NCBI GenBank assembly: GCA_001600415.1
Contig: BCJX01000009.1
Coordinates: forward strand, 151,088 to 215,087
DNA from: Pascua guehoae
Taxonomy: Eukaryota > Basidiomycota > Tremellomycetes > Trichosporonales > Trichosporonaceae
Length of the DNA: 64,000 nt
Direction of reading: 5' to 3'
Shown in pieces: positions 1 through 12,300 of this stretch. Each line of letters begins with the position of its first letter. The stretch's first letter is position 1. The translations under genes and the position numbers were made by a program. The notes below the pieces were generated by a model. It saw nothing but the letters and a program-made list of their open reading frames with translations. It had not been told where the DNA came from and did no database searches.

Positions 1-2
1 CG

Positions 3-3
<1 letters not shown>

Positions 4-36
<33 letters not shown>
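4..36. repeat. poly-C run at the window edge
   Basis: An uninterrupted run of 33 C opens the window. Long C runs recur in introns and untranslated DNA here (near 2619, 39081 and 52531), so this is probably intron or upstream sequence of the TMEM33-family gene. The exact length of such runs is unreliable in an assembly. Confidence 0.6.
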
Positions 37-37
<1 letters not shown>

Positions 38-200
38 AGCGCCCCCCGCGCCCCCGTCTTACCATGACAAGGCATCGGCCGCTGTCTTTCAACTCGCCCG
101 CCCCGTGTTGGACGGCCCCTCCCTTGTCCCTTGACACACCCCCTTGAACCCCGGCTATACACGCACTGACACGGCCCGGAACACTCGAGCTGACCCCCAG

Positions 201-1563
201 TCTACATCACCATCAACCTCCTCCTCTTCCGCGGCACGTCGGTCAAGGCGTACCGCTTCCTCTACGTCGGCGCGCTCGTGTCGTACGGCATTGTCGTGTT
301 CAACTCGCTCGGGGCGCCCAGGGGCGCCGCGTGGTTCCGCCGCGCGTTTGTCGATGAAAACGTCCAGTACCTCATGATGGTGCTCTACTGGTGCGTCCAC
401 GGCGGGTTGCGTATGCGTACGGGGCAGAGTGGGAGATGGGGGAAGCCGGTGCAGTCCGGTGACGAGACCGCAATTCGGTCGGCGATGGTGGGCGACGCCA
501 GACCATGTCGCGCTGGGCGGCATGCGCTGCGGAGACGGCGAAGCGTCTACGGCTGTGGTGTCCGTCGATGGAATGGGGGATGGCATTGCCGTGACAAGGA
601 TTCAATGGATACGCTCAACGGTATCCATGGAATCGAGCGTCGCTTCGCTAGTCTTCCAGTCTAGTCTTCCAGTCTGGTGGTCAGCTGCATTATGCCGCCC
701 TGCCTATTTGCGGCCACCAGCTCTCTGAGAGCTGTACATTCGGCCAGTCTTTGCGTTGCGTCCCCCTCCCCATCTCAACCTCGGTCCCTGCCGTCAACCC
801 CAGTTACATTATCCCCCGGACCCATGCTAACTGCCCAGGCTCACCTCCAAGCCGGTCGTTCTCAGCATCTTCCCCTTTGCGACCTACTCTGTCTTCCACT
901 GCCTGTCGTTCTTCCGCCACCACGTCCTGACGCTCTTCTACCCGTGAGTGTGACTCTGGTGTCGCTGGAGGTTGCGAGTGCGTACACGAGGATGCAGTGT
1001 TGGGCGAGCAGTGTCCCAGCCCTCACCGATCCTCACCCTTCACTGCCAGAAGGACCGCAGCAACCTCCCGCCGACGCGGCTCGCTACGCTCACCGCGTTG
1101 GCTGCGCGCTAACCGCAGCCCCGGCACTGTCGTCCAGTCTGGCCAGCGCCCGCCCGACATGTGGGCCGGCAACCTTGCCTGGAACATTCTCCTCTGGAGC
1201 GTCAAGCAGTTTGACCCCGCCATGGTCTTTGTCGCCTACGCCGAGCTCGCGACACTGCCCTACCTGGTGATCCTCGCCGTCCTCCGCCGCGGCTCGCTCC
1301 TCGCGCCGATTCTCTACGCCCACTTCCTGCGCTTCCGGTACCACCACGCCCAGCCGACCCAGAACGCCGTCTACAACCTCGTCGGCCGCGTCGACACGGC
1401 CCTCGCCCAGCAGTCGCCCGCCGTCCGCCACGCCTGGGAGACGGTCAAGAAGGTCATCACCGCCTGGGGCGCCCCGACCCCCGCAGCCGCCGCGGCCGCC
1501 CAGCAGCGCGCCGCCCAGGGCCCCGCAGGCGCACCCGGCGCCGACGCCGCGCCGCGCCGTTAA
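201..1563 (+). CDS. TMEM33: TMEM33/Pom33 family membrane protein, 5' end missing
   Basis: This is the 3' part of a UPF0121/TMEM33-Pom33 (yeast Per33) polytopic membrane protein. The family acts in the ER and nuclear envelope in tubule shaping and nuclear pore distribution. Exons are 201-390, 839-943 and 1119-1563, joined in frame. Both introns start GTGCGT or GTGAGT and end with CTAAC shortly before AG. About 246 residues are visible. They hold several hydrophobic helices (residues YVGALVSYGIVVF; then WNILLWSV and LPYLVILAVL), the family-like segment MWAGNLAWN, and an Ala/Pro-rich C-terminal tail. The segment before 201 ends in a good acceptor (CTGACCCCCAG), so at least one exon lies further upstream. 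No convincing start codon or donor is visible in the first 200 bases. Family assignment is by recalled similarity. The exon junctions are seen directly. Confidence 0.75.
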
Positions 1564-2098
1564 GCCCCCCTGGTCTAGACTCTTAAGCTGCGTACATCAC
1601 CCCCCGTGCACACTCTCCACCGTGTGCCTGCCGTGCCCTACCCCACCCTACTCCCGCCAGCCTACCCCTGTCCCCTGTCGCCCGTACCCCAACGTATCCC
1701 CGTATCTCCCCCGCCCCAGCCAGACCCTCGCAGGCCCACCCCCGCCCGATCAGCAGCCATACCCAGCCGCCACACACGCGCCCGGCGGGCCAAACAACCC
1801 CCTATACCGTAGGCGAAATGCACGTATAGAAGTTGAGCATGACCCGCGCGGTTTGTACCAGAGCAACGAGGGCCCGGCGTGCCGCGGTTCAGAGTGAGAG
1901 TGGCTAGTGGTAAAGGAAGCGGCCAGAGCGTGCAGGGTACTCACGACGCGGCAATGAGGGACACGAGCATACCCATCTACCCAGCGCCACGCGTCCTGTA
2001 CCGCCGTGAGCCACGCAGCTCGCGCAGAACACACACCAAGCTCGCGCAATGCGCACTGACACTGCGTGCCCCCCGGCCCTGCGCGACCTACTCTGAGC
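1564..2098. other. intergenic, no gene seen
   Basis: C-rich 3' flank of the TMEM33-family gene and 5' flank of the tRNA-Ile gene. Open frames here are short and lack splice or family support. Confidence 0.5.
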
Positions 2099-2190
2099 GG
2101 TCGCTTAGCTCAGCTGGTTAGAGCATTGTACTAATACCCCGCGGGTACTAGCCCATGCAAAGGTCGGCAGTTCGATCCTGTCAGTGATCA
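2099..2190 (+). tRNA. tRNA-Ile (AAT) with an 18-base intron
   Basis: The cloverleaf folds as acceptor GGTCGCT with AGTGATC, anticodon stem TTGTA with TGCAA, and T stem GGCAG with CTGTC around loop TTCGATC. The anticodon AAT is at 2133-2135. An intron at 2137-2154 sits at the canonical position after base 37. A short T-rich RNA polymerase III terminator (TTCCTTTT) follows. Isotype is read from the anticodon and the fold was made by hand. Confidence 0.9.
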
Positions 2191-2877
2191 TTCCTTTTGC
2201 TGCGCATGCATTGATGGCAGCGCCGAGACGCGGGAGACGTGCAGGCGCGATCGTCGGGCAGGCCGCGTGTGCCGTCTTTGATGCGCGATGTGACTGGTCA
2301 CGAGCCCCGGCTGGTGTGGGCTGATGACTGGGCTGGCGACTGGGCTGGCTACTGGGGATTGCTGACTGGCGACGGGACTTGGGGTCGTCGGCGGGTTAGG
2401 GTTTGATGGCCCGTGAGTGGTTGGCAGTGACGAGCAATCTGATATTTGTGTGGCCGACATGGACATGTCAGATTCCAGCATGGTCAATATGGAGGCCGAC
2501 TCTGACCCGACCGCGTTCGCTCGCTCGCCTATAGCCTCTTGTTTGTCTCGTTGTCGTTAGACATGTTCTTCCCCTCGACGACACTGACTGCCCTGTTTCA
2601 TTCACAACGGCAACTGCNCCCCCCCCCCCCCCAACCGCGCCCCACCGGCCAGCACCGCACACGCGCTCAACCTGCTCTACAGCTGCATTGTCACTATCCG
2701 CAAGTCATCATCATCCATTCCAATAACCCGCGGTCCGGATATCGGCCGTGGCCGCTATATAACCTACGCGCACTACTTGCGCTGGCGGCATCCCGTGTAC
2801 GCCACGGACACCGCGTTTCAAGTCGCCTGGCTTGATACTCTCACTCGACCGCTCGCCGCTCGACCTCGACCTCGACC
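2191..2877. other. intergenic with short repeats and an ambiguous base
   Basis: No gene is seen. Around 2320-2390 there are degenerate GACTGGCTGG-type repeats. One undetermined base (n) stands at 2618 at the start of a C run, which marks local sequence uncertainty. CTCGAC hexamers run up to the UGP1 stop codon. Confidence 0.5.
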
Positions 2878-5809
2878 TTAGTGGTCAATGATGCTGAGGT
2901 TGCCCGTGATGAGCTTGTTCTCGAGGTTGGTGCCGTCGGGAATCATAATCTTGTTGCCCTCGGTGGCGACAATGATACACGTGCCCGCAAGGCGGACGCC
3001 CTTGCCAAACCAGACGTCGCCCGAGACGGTAAGGTGGTCGAGCTCCTTGATGCTGGGGATCGACTTGAAACGCTTCTCAAAGTTGGCCACCTTCTTAAAG
3101 TTGTCGCCAAGCTTGACAACGGGGGTGCCGCCAAACTCGCGCGAGGGGTCCATGGTGAGCACACCGTGCTTGAGGTTGTAGAGCGACGACTTGATGAGCA
3201 GCAAGTCCGAGCACGACTTGACGGGCAGGAAACGCGAGCGGGGCACGTTGATGCCGATCGCAGAGTCAAAGTGCTTGATCGCAGCGCCAATGGCAGTCTC
3301 GAGCTGGATGACAGCCTGGCCCTTGTCGGTGACCTGTGTGGCGTGTCAGGGGATTGATCGTCGGAGGAAAATACAGTCGAGTGACTCACCTTGTTGTTGA
3401 CAATAATCTCGAGGGAGAGCTCGTCGTTGTCCATGATACGCTTGATCGCCTTGAGGTTGACCCAAATGTTGTTGGTGTTGACTGAATGGGTTAGCTCACG
3501 GTACCCCTCCACACACTGCGCGCAACTTACAAATCTTAAACTTGCGCGTGCTGCAGAACTCGTCGAGGTGGTCCTTGGGGACCTGGGCGACTTCGAGAAG
3601 ACGGGGCTTGCCGTTGTAGTCGATAATGGTACCACCCTTGATGTCGGCCTTGGTCTTGTCCGTGACCTCCATGACGTACTCGGCCTGGGCGTCGATCATG
3701 GTCTGCATAATGTTCAAGTCGACAACGGCACCCAGGTTGTCGACGTTGGAGATGAAAATGTACTCCTTGCCCGCAGCAATGAGCTGGTCGAGGAGCCCAG
3801 AGTTGGTCAGGGCGTCGAAAATGTCACCGTGTCCCGGAGGGTACCAGTCGGCCTTGGCAGAGTCGGCCTCGGCAGCGCAAGGGAGAAGCGACTCCTTGTC
3901 GACACGGGGATAACGCGACTGGTTGAAGGTGAGAATGTTGATGTTGTGGTTCTGGTACTTCTGGATAATGCGCTGCGTGTCGTCGTCCGTGTTGAACGAG
4001 TTCATGAGAATGAACGGCACATTGACATTGTACTTCGAGTTGAGGTGCTCAATCTGACGAACCGAGAGGTCGAGGAAGGTCATGCCCTCGCGCACCTCGA
4101 TGATCGACTTGGGACCAACACAGCCCATGGTCGTGCCGAGACCACCGTTGAGCTTGAGCACGGCGAGCTTGCTCAGGATCGAGGGGTCGACACCGTCAAG
4201 CACCTCGTAAGGGCGGACCTGCTCGGCCTTGGGAGGGTTGATCCTGTCCCAGTCGCTGTGGAGTTAGTATTGGTTGGGTACATGCAGGGCTGGAGCTAGG
4301 GGAGTTGGGCAAGGAGAGAGAGGGCGCGGGCAAAGGAGGACTGCCGCATGACAAATCAATCCCAGCCACGAGCTCAGGCTACTCATGGGCACACTGGGCT
4401 GCCAGGACCGAACAGTCCCAGGCGCACTCGCCAACACGTATGCGTCGCAAGCACCAGACCGTAGCCAGCGTCGTGTGCATGTTTCCCCGGAGCGGCACGC
4501 TGCTCTACTCCTCGTTGCCTGCTTCCACTCGTACCGAACTCTGCACAAACTCACATGCGGTCGCCCTTGGCCTTCTCGGTGAGGTAGCGGTTGAAAAGAA
4601 GGAAGAAGCTCTCCATCTCGGCGTTGAAGATCTGGGTAGTCACGGTCAGCGCCCGGCCGATCCGCAGTCGGCGCGTCGCATCTCGAACGTTTCGAACGCA
4701 GTGTTCGCCAACGACCTCGGGGAGCCGTGCACAGGGGGGTGCAGGCGTGTGCGCGCAGCACGTGTATGGCGTCACGTCGTCTAGTGGGTCCGTGCACCCA
4801 AAGGCGGTGCACGCCACCACGCGACGCGCCACACGATGTGATCGATTGCTAGGGGGGGGGAAACAGGGCAAGGGTCACTGGTCACTGCCAATGTGCGTGT
4901 ACAAATGTGCGCATGTGCGCATGTGCACGCAGACGCCTCCACGACACCACGACATGAGCAGCGTCCACGCCAGAAATACGATGGCACGGGCAGCAAGCTG
5001 CATGGGACCCGCCCCCCCGAGCTCTTTGATGTGACAAACGGAGCGAGCGAGGAGCGAGCTTTTATGCCGAACAAGCGACGAGCCGCGAGCCAACAGTAAA
5101 CGTGCAACGTGAGCCAACGGGAGGCCGCGGTAAACACGCCAGCACGCCGCTTGCCTGAATGCGATGCAGGCTGGCCGGGCCAGCGCAGCACTGCGGCCGG
5201 CCGCGCGACATGGCACGCCGCCAAAAATACGGCGAGCAGCACCCCGCACGGCACCCCGCACGACTCGCCCGGCCATGTGCCTAGCACAACCCACACCACA
5301 CACTCGCCGCTCCGAGCCGAATTGAGCCGACCTAGATTTCGCGTCTGGCTCGCAACCCCCAACAACCAACTTTTGCAACGGCACCACCAGCACACTTACC
5401 TTGCGCTTGGCGGGGTCGGTGACGCCCTGGACCATGCGGTTGAGCTCATTGCGCATCGTCTTGGCCGCGATACCAGTCGTCGCCGACTTGAAGTCCTGTT
5501 TGGGGAACGGAGGTACCGGGGAGATGGGGGCATGGTGGGTAGCGCGGGGAGGGAGCGGGGAAGAGGTACGCAGGGCGCGGACGAGCGAGTGGGTGCGGGA
5601 GACAAGACGGAAGACAGTAGCAATGGTTGTAGTGGTAGGTGTCATGGTTTGGAGCCCGAGAGGTCAGGTGGAGAGATGGTGTCAGCACTGCTTGCAAGAG
5701 AGCTAGCTCTAGCTCTCATGACGTTGATGGTTTCACGCACGATGGACGAGTGGCCGCGCTGGCGGGCCTGCGACTGGACGTGGGAGACGGGTGTTTGGAG
5801 AGTGGCCAT
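2878..5809 (-). CDS. UGP1: UTP-glucose-1-phosphate uridylyltransferase (UDP-glucose pyrophosphorylase)
   Basis: The enzyme makes UDP-glucose and pyrophosphate from UTP and glucose-1-phosphate in the cytosol, feeding glucan, glycogen, trehalose and capsule synthesis. Exons in transcript order are 5809-5741, 5495-5400, 4631-4555, 4255-3531, 3481-3390 and 3333-2878. They total 1515 bases, or 504 residues, the usual family length. The nucleotide-binding motif [10 protein letters not shown] lies at about residues 116-125, followed by GPKS. Other family signatures are [32 protein letters not shown] and the C-terminal hexapeptide-like strands ending NLSIIDH. The ATG at 5809 is the first in frame. 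The first intron starts GTGCGT and joins RGHSSI to DFKSATT. The third exon is only 77 bases, after a 768-base intron. Neighbouring UTRs show no clear control element. Confidence 0.95.
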
Positions 5810-8800
5810 TGTGGATAACTGGGAATTGGAATGAGAGTGTGGGAGGTGGGAGGTGGGAGAGAACGACGAGTGAAGAGGAAAGGGATGAAAGGAAGGGAAG
5901 GATTGATTGATGAGGAGAGATGTAGATGAGACTAGGGCGGGCGATGGATGGGGGGCGCAGTAGTTGTAGTGTGCACAGAGTGCCGCTGTAAATGGACGTG
6001 GCTGATCGGCTGTGGGCTGGGCACGGCGCGGCTCGGCTGGGTGTGGACTGGACTGGCAAGGAGACTGGGGGGCTAGGCGGGGTTGGGTGCGGCTAGGGAG
6101 GAAAGGACGGAGGGAGTGCCAGGCTCAAAGCAGGCAGGCGGCTGGAGCGACGGGGGGGGCGTGGGGGTTGTGGACGTGTGTGGCTTTGGCTTGTGGCTGG
6201 GACGCGTGTGTGGGATGGATGGATGGAGCTCTTCTAGGCAACTGGCAACAACTGGCTTGCTGAATGATCTTTCCCCCCAGACCGTCATCCGTCCCTGACT
6301 CTCTTTCCCCCCCGTCCCCTTTCCCCACACCCTGAACCTTGCTTTCGTGCCGTCGGCGTCTCTCTCTCTCCTTTCTTGCTTGCTTGCTTGGGGTGCACAA
6401 CGCGCACAAGCTAAGGTATGTCGACAAGAGGATTGGCCGGATTGGACTGCAACTGCACCACCTGACCTCTGTTCCCTCCATCTCCTCGGTCAGCCGAACT
6501 CTGGGCATTGCTCTGGACCTGCCTGGCCTGCCTGGTCCACACCGCTGAGGCGTTCCACACCGGTACACTGGCGTCATGCAAGCCATCACCTGCCAGCCAG
6601 CACCAGCATCCATGCATGAACGCATGCACGCACCTAAAGCACGCACGGCGTGGTTGACCAATGAGACTGCCTACCACGTACCATTTTCCAGCCCACTCCC
6701 CCCCTCTCGGCCTCTAGGGATCTCCGGAGCATGTCAGGGACACCTCACGTGGCGCGAGGCAACTGCCGCCTGATGCCGCTCCCGATCCGAGCATCTGATT
6801 GGCTACATACCTGCTGCCGCCATGGCGTACGGTCGTGCCTGCTTGGCCCAGAGCCCTGGTCGATGAAAATGAACACCGCAGCCGTCTGCCCCACGCCTGC
6901 CCGCCCCTAGCCGACCTGGGGCGACTGGATCAACACCCACTACGACTCTTTGCTCTCCTCACCTGGCCCCAGCGGACGACAGAACCCGCCCCCGCTCCCC
7001 AGACCGGCGGCTCTGGCGCGATCTGCCCAAGCTCCTCTCCCCACACCCGAGCGGCATGCGGCTATGGCCTTTCCCCCCCAGGCCCCATGTGCAGATCAGC
7101 CCCCCCAAGCCTCTGATACTGGTACTATCACTTGTTTTGCTGCGGCAATGTACACGGCTCACGCCGGCAATCCCGCCGGATCTCGGGCGCGGGACCGTTG
7201 TGCGCCACGAGAAAAATGCGCCGGCAGGCCTACCCAGAGTTGAAAAGCACCGGAGCAAGGTCCCCAGCGACACACAGGCGCGCGACGGCGCCCAAACGCC
7301 TTTGTCAACGTGGGTGTGTGCGTGCCTAACTGTGAAACATGATCGGCATGGCATGGGGGATGCCCTTCGAACTGGGGGCACGCGACAGGCTGCACGTCGC
7401 ACACGTTCATGTGCTGTTTGTGTCCAGATCTCGAGGTGCGCCACTGGGGCGGCAAATGCGGCAGTCTGTCGGATGCTGGAATTTTTTATTGTCTGCATGT
7501 CAACAACCTCTCGATAACTCCCAAGATGGGGCCATGATGCGCACGAGCCCATGGTGTCGATAAAGCCAAGACAAGCGAATCGGAAAATTTGTGTCAAGCT
7601 TGCTTCAGCGCACAGTTGTCGCTGTCGGAATCCCAAAATCACACGACAACACTCGTCCGTGTCGTCTGCCTGCTTTGGTGTCTAGTATTTACAGTAACAA
7701 GCCGTAATATTCAGCTCGATTCTTGAGTCGGTTCCTCTGCTCTTTCGATTCCAGGGCTCTAAATGTGGAACCAGTTTAGCGAAACGCCTAATGCAATGAA
7801 TGATAAAAGCCGCCAGTGTAGACATCGCGACGTTCACTTGTATAGCGCCAAGCTTGCGAGGCGCGGAGCGACACAGCCAACTCCTGTCACCCCGCTCACC
7901 GCTCCCTACATCCCTCATTCACGTCTACTGAAGCGGCATCGTTTTGTTTTGGTTCCCAGGCCCTATATAGCATGTCTGAGAGCAATACGCACGCAGCATA
8001 TCTCATCGGTATACTGAGGAACTACTATGTACAATACCCACACCGCCCGCACTGATCACTTTCAGCTAAAGATCAAGCCGTTGGGATTCAGAGCCCAGAC
8101 GCAATAACAGAGTACCTATCAACCAGGCTCGGTGCCCTGGAATCTCCATTGCTACATGAGTGACGGAACAACAGTCTTCGCACAAGGAAGGCTGTCGTGG
8201 ATGAACTGACAACCGCGTACCAATAAAACTTGCTTTACACCTCCCTTGGCTTGGAAGGATTAAAGCCCAACCCGCGTATCTTCCATCAAGAACATTGCCA
8301 TAACCTACATGTACGCCGGCATCGATAACAATCCACGGGTCTGTAGATGACACAGGGTCGGAAGAGAGGCCAGTCAGAAAAACCTGGGCTGAAGAGCAAA
8401 AATCACAGAGGGCGAGTGGCCGTCGATAAGTAGAATGGCGCCAGGATGTCGTCAATGTACCGCCCCACACATTCTAAAGGACGTCGGCCCATAAAACACC
8501 GCTGCCTGGACAAAACAATAAATGGCGGTGTTATTGGAGCTGACGGAGCTCTTGGAGAGGGAAGGCGAGAGGAAGCAGGTCAATCAAACCAAAGGGTAGC
8601 ACTTACCATGAACACACTGGTGACTGCCGCGGACTTTTCTCTATATTACCGGTGCAGTCAGAAAGTATTGAGACTGCCACTGTGAGGTCGGGTGCACGCC
8701 AGGTTGACCATTGGTGGCCTCTGGTTCAATCTGATGGTATAGTACGATTTAAGATCATGCGTCCCGCATAATGACATCTTCTGCATGTTATTTCCTGCAC

Positions 8801-9338
8801 TCCGGCACGATACACCCAGGAAATGTGCTGTGTGTGTGCGACCGAGCTCAAGGGGCCCGTATCAATACTTTACGGTCGCACCTGTACTCTGCGGCCAAGT
8901 ATCTGCAGTACTCTGCGGCCAAGTATCTGCAGCTGGTGGAGGGCGAGCAGTCGGCGGTGTGGGCGATCGTCCCACTTACACCATAGGGCTGCAATAACCC
9001 CCTAACCCCCTAAGCCACAAGCCTAGATTCTCATTAAAGTACAACTGCCTGCCTGCGAGACCCAAGCACTCGTACGCTCTACAAGTATTGAGATGCATGC
9101 CAAACTAAAAGGAGCAGCAGTGATACAAGTGTTTCATCGATAAACGCATACCCCGCAGTCCACACTGTGATACTGCACACGCACACACCCCTGCACACCA
9201 CAATGGCCATCATTGTCCTCTGTCATTACAAAACTCGACATCATGAACTGTCGAAACTGTCAATCCCTGTCTTTCTGGCCAGCCCGCCACACTCCTTCAA
9301 CGCGTCCATCACGCCCCTTCCACGTCCAATTACCCGTC
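5810..9338. other. 3.5 kb without a recognised gene
   Basis: The stretch between the UGP1 start and the SET9 stop holds only frames with shadow-like or low-complexity translations. I could not splice any into a known family. The 5' flank of UGP1 (5810-6050) is rich in GGGA and GATGA purine tracts on the + strand, that is, pyrimidine-rich in the UGP1 direction. A 24-base tandem duplication is listed separately. The DNA from about 7700 to 9300 is visibly less GC-rich than the flanking genes. Confidence 0.45.
8885..8932. repeat. perfect 24-base tandem duplication
   Basis: Two identical 24-base units (8885-8908 and 8909-8932), each beginning TACTCTGCGG and ending TATCTGCAG, lie head to tail in non-coding DNA. 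Confidence 0.9.
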
Positions 9339-12300
9339 CTAGGCCCCTGGAGGGCGCTTCTTGCCGCCAGTGTCGGGAGCCACTGAGCCAAGTTTCAAGG
9401 TCGAGTTGAAGAATTTGCGCTTGCGGTGCAACGGCGACGACGAGATTGTTGATGGCGAGGCTTTGGACGACGAAGTGAATGGCAACGTTGGACGCGGCAC
9501 CGGGGGCACAGGCGGCGACGAGGCATTGGCAAACGACTCTCGAGAACGGCTGGAAGAACCGACAGCAGCATTGGGCTGCATGGTCAGTTTGGGTCCACTC
9601 CAGCAAGTCATCTCCACTCGTTCCAATACGTACTGCCTTTATCTGGTCAACACGCTCACGGTTCGCCGGTTCGCCATGACTTGCCACCGACGATGCCGCG
9701 ACTGGGTAGGCCTGGGGGCGCAGATCACCATTGCGGTTGCCCGACTATTTGGTCAATCCTTGCCTTGCACATAGCACAGTCAGAAAACCCACTCCTTGCT
9801 GATGCTCCACATCCACAAATAGAAATCCGTGAGGATTCCTCGACCATTGCCACGGTTTTCCCTCGACCTTCACCTGCCGATCGCCAAATGCGCTACCCCC
9901 GGATGCAGACGCATTTGGCGTCGACTCGGGAGTGCGGCCGTTGACAGGTTCAGTGACGTGGCTGGGCTACTTTGTTAGTCTAGCATCGCGGGGTTTCAGA
10001 TGCAACGCACTCACCGTCTTGGGCTGCTCCACCCGTACACGCTTTGCGTCCTGCCAATCGCGGTTGACATGACCGTCAGACAGCTTGCGCTTGTGCTGGC
10101 TCGAGCGGTCCATGGGAACGTCTCTCCGCTCAACATGCCCATTGCGTTCCGGAAGCTTGCCCTTGGACGATCCCGGGGCATTGACTCCCTCACGCCCAGA
10201 GCCACCGGTGCGCGGCTGATCTCCACGCCACGGCGAGTTGGCCTGACTCCTCGAGCGTGTTGCGCGCTGGGGCAGGTCGAGATTGTCGCTTGTGAACGAT
10301 GACGGTGTGTCACGGCGGACCACATCGTCGTCTGCGGAAGGTGGCGATGCCTCGTCGGCAGATGACAATGCCTCCACAATACCCATAAACACCTCCTGCG
10401 CAGCGCGGGTTGGCAACTCGACAAATTCCAACTCCCTCTCTCTCCGCTTACGCTCCTCCTCGTACAGCCTCATCTGTCGTTCACGTTCTCTGCGCTGCCG
10501 TGATCCCGAGCCGGGTGGTCGGCCTCGGGGACGCCTCACAGTGTTCGGATCGTTCTGGGCGGAGTTTGATGATGACGAAGGTGCCGCTGACGGTGCCGGA
10601 CCGGAAGACCGACCAGACGTTGAGCCTCTGGCTTTTCGCCCAGAGTTTGGCGTACGGTTTCTCGCAGACGTGGGAAGACGGTTAAAGGGCGAGGCCACCG
10701 GCACAACATCAGAGTCAGAGTCGTCGGCCACCGCCACGACATCAGAGTCTAAGCTGACAATGACGAGCTCATCATCCGAGTCGTCAAAGACGATTGGGTT
10801 ATCCTGCGTTCCTCGTGTATCCTCGAGCACCATGACACCGCGCCGCCGGGGCGCCAACTCCTTCTTGACGCTGAGAGGCGACGACCGCTGTGGCTGTGTA
10901 CGAGACGGCCCGGTCTCGGGTGTTTGATCTCGCCCAACGCCATCATCTTGATCAGCTGTGTCGGGATCGACATCGCGAGACTCGGCCGCTGGCTCGTCCA
11001 CAGCCGTGTTGGCGCTATAAGGGTCGTCTTCAGATTGCGTAGTGGACCCAGTGACGTTGCGGGTTTTCGAGCGGTAGATGTCTTGTAACTCGCGGTCGCG
11101 AGCCTTGCGCACGGCCTCTTCGGCCAATCTACGCATCTCCTCGTCCTCACTGGACGCGCGGAAGCGGCCACCACGACGAGTACCGCTACGAACAGCGTGC
11201 TTTTCGGCAATGCGGCGCTCGGCGTCCTCGGCCGACTCAAACGTGTACCGTGTCCATAAGCCAGTGCCGCGGACCTTGCCCTCCTCGCGTTTCTTCTTGT
11301 CCTCTTCGCGCTTCCTTTGAGCGTCCCGGCGCTGCTGTTCCTTTGCAGCGCGGGCTTGTTCTCGATGTTCTTGGGCTTCCCATTCTGCTAGGCGCAGCCG
11401 CTCGATGCCGTCTTCCTCCTCGTCGATCATCTTGCGGAATGCACGAGCACGGCGCTCCTCCTTGGAGTCTGGTACGGCTCCCCGCCCCTCACCCCTGGCT
11501 TCAAGAACGAGGGCCTTTGCAGCAATATCACTTGCTGCGACCTCTGCGATCGTCCTGCCAACGGGGTGGACTAGAGAGGGAATCAAATGACGGTCAATTC
11601 TTGGCGGGTCGTAGTTGGATGGTACAAGGTGCGAGGGAGGAAACTTGGGGAGATCCTGTTCTCGGTGGGCAGGCCAAGGCAGCTTCCACGCAATCGCATG
11701 GCGAGTGCACCTAACAATTAGTGAAATGTCTCAATTTCCGAATGCACGGCATACCTTGGGCAGTACATGCTGGATTCCCGTTTCCGCCAAACAATCGTCT
11801 TGAGAACGACCGCGCAGGTGATGCAGCGGCTCACATCCGTCTCAGAGTCGTCACTCGCTTCGGTTGCTGTATCGCATGTATTTTCTGGCTGGGTGCGACG
11901 GCTTTTGTTGAATTTCCACTGCAGTGGCTTGGACTGTGTCTTTGCCCTGCGCGAGGGTTGGGAACGGCGCTGGTTTTCCTCCTCCTCGTCCTCCTCGTCG
12001 CCCTCCTCGTTGTCACCATCGTCGTTCTCCCCGATTGATTGGGGTGTGGCTGGGGTCGCGACTTGCGATACGGCGCGGCTGACTGGCCGGGTGCCACTAC
12101 GACGAGAGGTTGAGCCGCTCAACGGGTCCTCATTGTCATCGAGAGATGTCGCTAGACTAGTTGGAGCAAGGGAGTTGGGATTGTTCGCGAAACCGCCGGC
12201 ACCATTCTTCTCGCATGTTAAACACAGGCTGCGGTCAGCTCCAGTTGCGGGGTGGCAAATCTCACCATTCGACATTATTCTCGCCAACTTGAGAGGGTCA

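Noticed and set aside
3391..4299. Long + strand open frame over UGP1
   Set aside because: Antisense shadow of a conserved exon. The minus strand carries all catalytic motifs.
4632..5399. An extra exon or nested gene in the 768-base UGP1 intron
   Set aside because: Exon joins on both sides already give a continuous family alignment (AKRK to IFNAEM). Frames inside the intron have no support.
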